Shown here: piece by piece, positions 38,740 through 39,770 of the stretch
Numbering within the stretch: position 1 is the first letter of the stretch
Layout of the letters: each line of letters starts with the position of its first letter
DNA from: Frankia sp. AgB32
GTDB lineage: Bacteria > Actinomycetota > Actinomycetes > Frankiales > Frankiaceae
Length of the DNA stretch: 39,770 nucleotides
Direction: 5' to 3'
Assembly: GCF_023243045.1 (NCBI RefSeq)
Contig: NZ_JALKFX010000032.1
Coordinates: forward strand, 1 to 39,770
Notes under the pieces: model-generated
The model's input: the letters and a program-made list of their open reading frames with translations, nothing else
What the model was told of the DNA's origin: nothing
Databases searched by the model: none
Position numbers and translations under genes: made by a program

Positions 38740-39342
38740 ATGACCGCGGCCGACGCGACCCCGGCAGCCGACCTCCCGCCCGCTGCCAGCCGGGCATCCG
38801 ACCAGCGGGCATCCGACCCGCCTGCGAGCGACGAGCCCGCGGCGGACACCCCTGGGGCCGCCGCCGGCACCCCCACCGCGGGGCCCACGGCCGGTGGCGG
38901 CGCGGTCGCGCCGGATCCGGCCGCGGTCCAGCTCGCGGCGCAGGTCAACGCGGCGCGCGGAGAGGCTGAGCGGCGATTGGGTATCCTGCTCACCGAGGCC
39001 AGCGCGGCCCGGTTGGTGGCGACGATGCCGGTCGAGGGCAATCGTCAGCCGTTCGGTCTTCTGCACGGCGGGGTCTCCGTGGTGCTCGCCGAGACGCTGG
39101 GTTCGGTCGGCGCGATGCTCGGTGCGCCGCCCGGCAGCATCGCGGTCGGCATCGAGGTCAGCGCGACCCACCACCGCTCGGCCACCTCCGGCGTCGTCAC
39201 CGGCGTCGCCACCAGGGTTCACGGCGGACGCACCCTGACCACCTACGACATCCGGATCACCGACGAGGCCGGCCGCGCGGTCTGCACCAGCCGGCTGACC
39301 TGCATGATCATCCCTGCGCCACCGGACGCCGAACGCCCATAG
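38740..39342 (+). CDS. Hotdog-fold thioesterase (PaaI family)
   Basis: A 200-residue protein whose residues about 62-195 form a hotdog domain of the PaaI/4-hydroxybenzoyl-CoA thioesterase group: PFGLLHGGVSVVLAETLGSVGA contains the HGG motif (109-111) and a catalytic acid Glu118, and VGIEVSATHHRSATSGVVTGVATRVHGGRTLTTYDIRITDEAGR is the characteristic strand region. It probably hydrolyses acyl- or aryl-CoA in the cytoplasm; the substrate is not deducible. The first 60 residues are Ala/Pro/Asp-rich and probably disordered; I keep the ATG at 38740 because a TAGGCT promoter ends 7 nt before it. A hotdog gene divergent from polA is common in actinobacteria as I recall. Confidence 0.9.
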   Translation: MTAADATPAADLPPAASRASDQRASDPPASDEPAADTPGAAAGTPTAGPTAGGGAVAPDPAAVQLAAQVNAARGEAERRLGILLTEASAARLVATMPVEGNRQPFGLLHGGVSVVLAETLGSVGAMLGAPPGSIAVGIEVSATHHRSATSGVVTGVATRVHGGRTLTTYDIRITDEAGRAVCTSRLTCMIIPAPPDAERP

Positions 39343-39502
39343 AACGGATTCACCCGGCCTCGCGGCACCACACCGCGCCCGATTACGCGAACCGCAATAC
39401 AGCGCACTGATCTACTTGTCTAACGCAATTTTCGATTTACGGTGTCCCGCGCCACCCACGCGAGGGATATCCGAACGGACACACCGGATTCCACCCGCGA
39501 GA
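39343..39502. other. Spacer after the thioesterase gene
   Basis: 160 bp with no gene I can support. A minus-strand open frame that spans it and the RNA candidate (39412-39627) has no domain and no ribosome binding site. The segment has a relatively AT-rich patch near 39410-39445. Confidence 0.5.
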
Positions 39503-39531
39503 TTGACCTGGTGGGACAGGGGGCCTAATCT
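39503..39531 (+). promoter_or_regulatory. Strong sigma-70-type promoter for the RNA candidate
   Basis: TTGACC (39503-39508), a 17-nt spacer and TAATCT (39526-39531) make the best -35/-10 pair in the window. Transcription should begin near 39536-39539. No open reading frame with a ribosome binding site follows before the window ends. Confidence 0.7.
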
Positions 39532-39538
39532 CATCGCC

Positions 39539-39668
39539 GGTGGCACCCGGGATGTGGCGAGTAGACAACGCACGGACGCGGGGAAGGTCCGTACGGCACC
39601 AAAGCCGTTCCCGGGTGCCGCAATCACGAATAGGCCGCCTGGTCGGCCGATCCCAGGATCGGCCGACC
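39539..39668 (+). ncRNA. Candidate structured RNA: sRNA or riboswitch-like leader
   Basis: Directly downstream of a strong promoter. P1 is an 11-bp perfect stem (39542-39552 with 39609-39619). Inside it are a 19-nt single strand, P2 ACGGAC/GTCCGT (39572-39577 with 39587-39592, 9-nt loop) and P3 ACGGC/GCCGT (39593-39597 with 39604-39608, loop ACCAAA). P2, P3 and the closing strand of P1 abut with no linker nucleotides, a compact three-way junction. About 20 nt later a 12-bp hairpin (39641-39652 with 39657-39668) could be a terminator. I do not recognise it as any known RNA family. Without the downstream gene it could be a free small RNA, a leader with attenuator, or an autoregulatory leader of a ribosomal gene such as rpsA. 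Structure was found by eye. Confidence 0.5.
39641..39668 (+). terminator. Hairpin after the RNA candidate
   Basis: GGTCGGCCGATC (39641-39652) and GATCGGCCGACC (39657-39668) pair perfectly around a 4-nt loop. It is followed by GC-rich sequence, not a U-tract. It may end the RNA or act as an attenuator for a gene beyond the window. Confidence 0.6.
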
Positions 39669-39680
39669 GGCCCCGGCCCG

Positions 39681-39770
39681 GGGCCCCCCGCCCCCCCCGC
39701 CCCCCCCCCCCCCCCCCCCCCCCCCCGGCCGGGGGGGGGGGCCGACCCGGCCCCGCCCGCCCCCCGGGCC
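39681..39770. repeat. G/C homopolymer end of the window, probable artefact
   Basis: C runs (27 C at 39700-39726) and an 11-G run (39731-39741) dominate the last 90 bases. As at the start, this looks like failed base calling at a contig end. Nothing here can be annotated. Confidence 0.75.

Noticed and set aside
31958-38743. A 2261-codon open frame on the plus strand
   Set aside because: It is antisense to the GGDEF-EAL gene and polA, whose protein motifs are unmistakable. Long antisense frames are expected at this GC content; the translation is low-complexity with no domain.
39412-39627. A 71-residue minus-strand open frame over the RNA candidate
   Set aside because: No recognisable domain and no good ribosome binding site; it lies antisense to well-formed RNA stems and a promoter.
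39539-39668. Identity of the structured RNA as a known riboswitch or SRP RNA
   Set aside because: I compared it from memory with c-di-GMP, c-di-AMP, cobalamin, TPP, SAM, fluoride, ZTP, THF and guanidine classes and with SRP RNA; their invariant cores are not present. This remains a judgement by eye.

Overview
The window is about 39.8 kb of very GC-rich DNA (I estimate 70-74%) with GTG/TTG starts, purine-rich ribosome binding sites and TAGGCT-type -10 boxes. It looks like a chromosomal segment of a sporulating filamentous actinomycete. WhiA, RbpA, an SsgA-like protein, a membrane Ser/Thr kinase and protein similarities that resemble Frankia point to the Frankiales; the genus is inference. Both ends of the window run into long poly-G/poly-C tracts, and another such tract lies between gap and pgk. 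I read these as sequencing or assembly damage at contig ends and at a strong hairpin.

Layout. Positions 1-5.7 kb hold a broken 6-phosphogluconolactonase, then on the minus strand a SHOCT membrane protein, a Ser/Thr kinase, rbpA, an orphan family-5 solute-binding lipoprotein and secG. Positions 6.0-15.3 kb hold the conserved actinobacterial minus-strand series uvrC-rapZ-yvcK-whiA-gap-pgk-tpiA, with 4-bp overlaps joining uvrC/rapZ/yvcK. Positions 15.6-19.8 kb hold an SsgA-like gene, uvrA (minus) and a metallo-beta-lactamase-fold hydrolase. Positions 19.9-27.4 kb are more accessory: a decayed WD40 gene, a family-2 glycosyltransferase, a WYL regulator, a TerC-family membrane protein, a CBS-domain membrane protein that looks like a site-2 protease stripped of its catalytic residues, and a divergent PucR-type regulator. 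Positions 27.4-31.2 kb hold uvrB, coaE and a multi-pass membrane protein. Positions 31.2-39.3 kb hold a protealysin-like M4 peptidase, a membrane GGDEF-EAL-GAF-GAF protein, polA and a hotdog thioesterase. The last 270 bp carry a candidate structured RNA.

Functional threads. Lower glycolysis (tpi, gap, pgk) sits with the cell-wall/carbon regulators YvcK and RapZ and the developmental regulator WhiA. Nucleotide excision repair is complete for damage recognition, incision and resynthesis (UvrA, UvrB, UvrC, PolA). Several genes (uvrC, polA, the thioesterase, coaE, the 30.3-kb membrane protein) have a -10-like hexamer 6-7 nt before the start codon and little or no ribosome binding site, as expected for leaderless mRNAs.

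Most striking items: (1) a 130-nt candidate RNA at 39539-39668 with a TTGACC-N17-TAATCT promoter, a compact three-way junction and a downstream 12-bp hairpin; (2) the pseudo-site-2-protease with CBS domains; (3) mirror-image leaderless promoters between coaE and the membrane gene; (4) tandem GTCATGAC palindromes in the gap leader.
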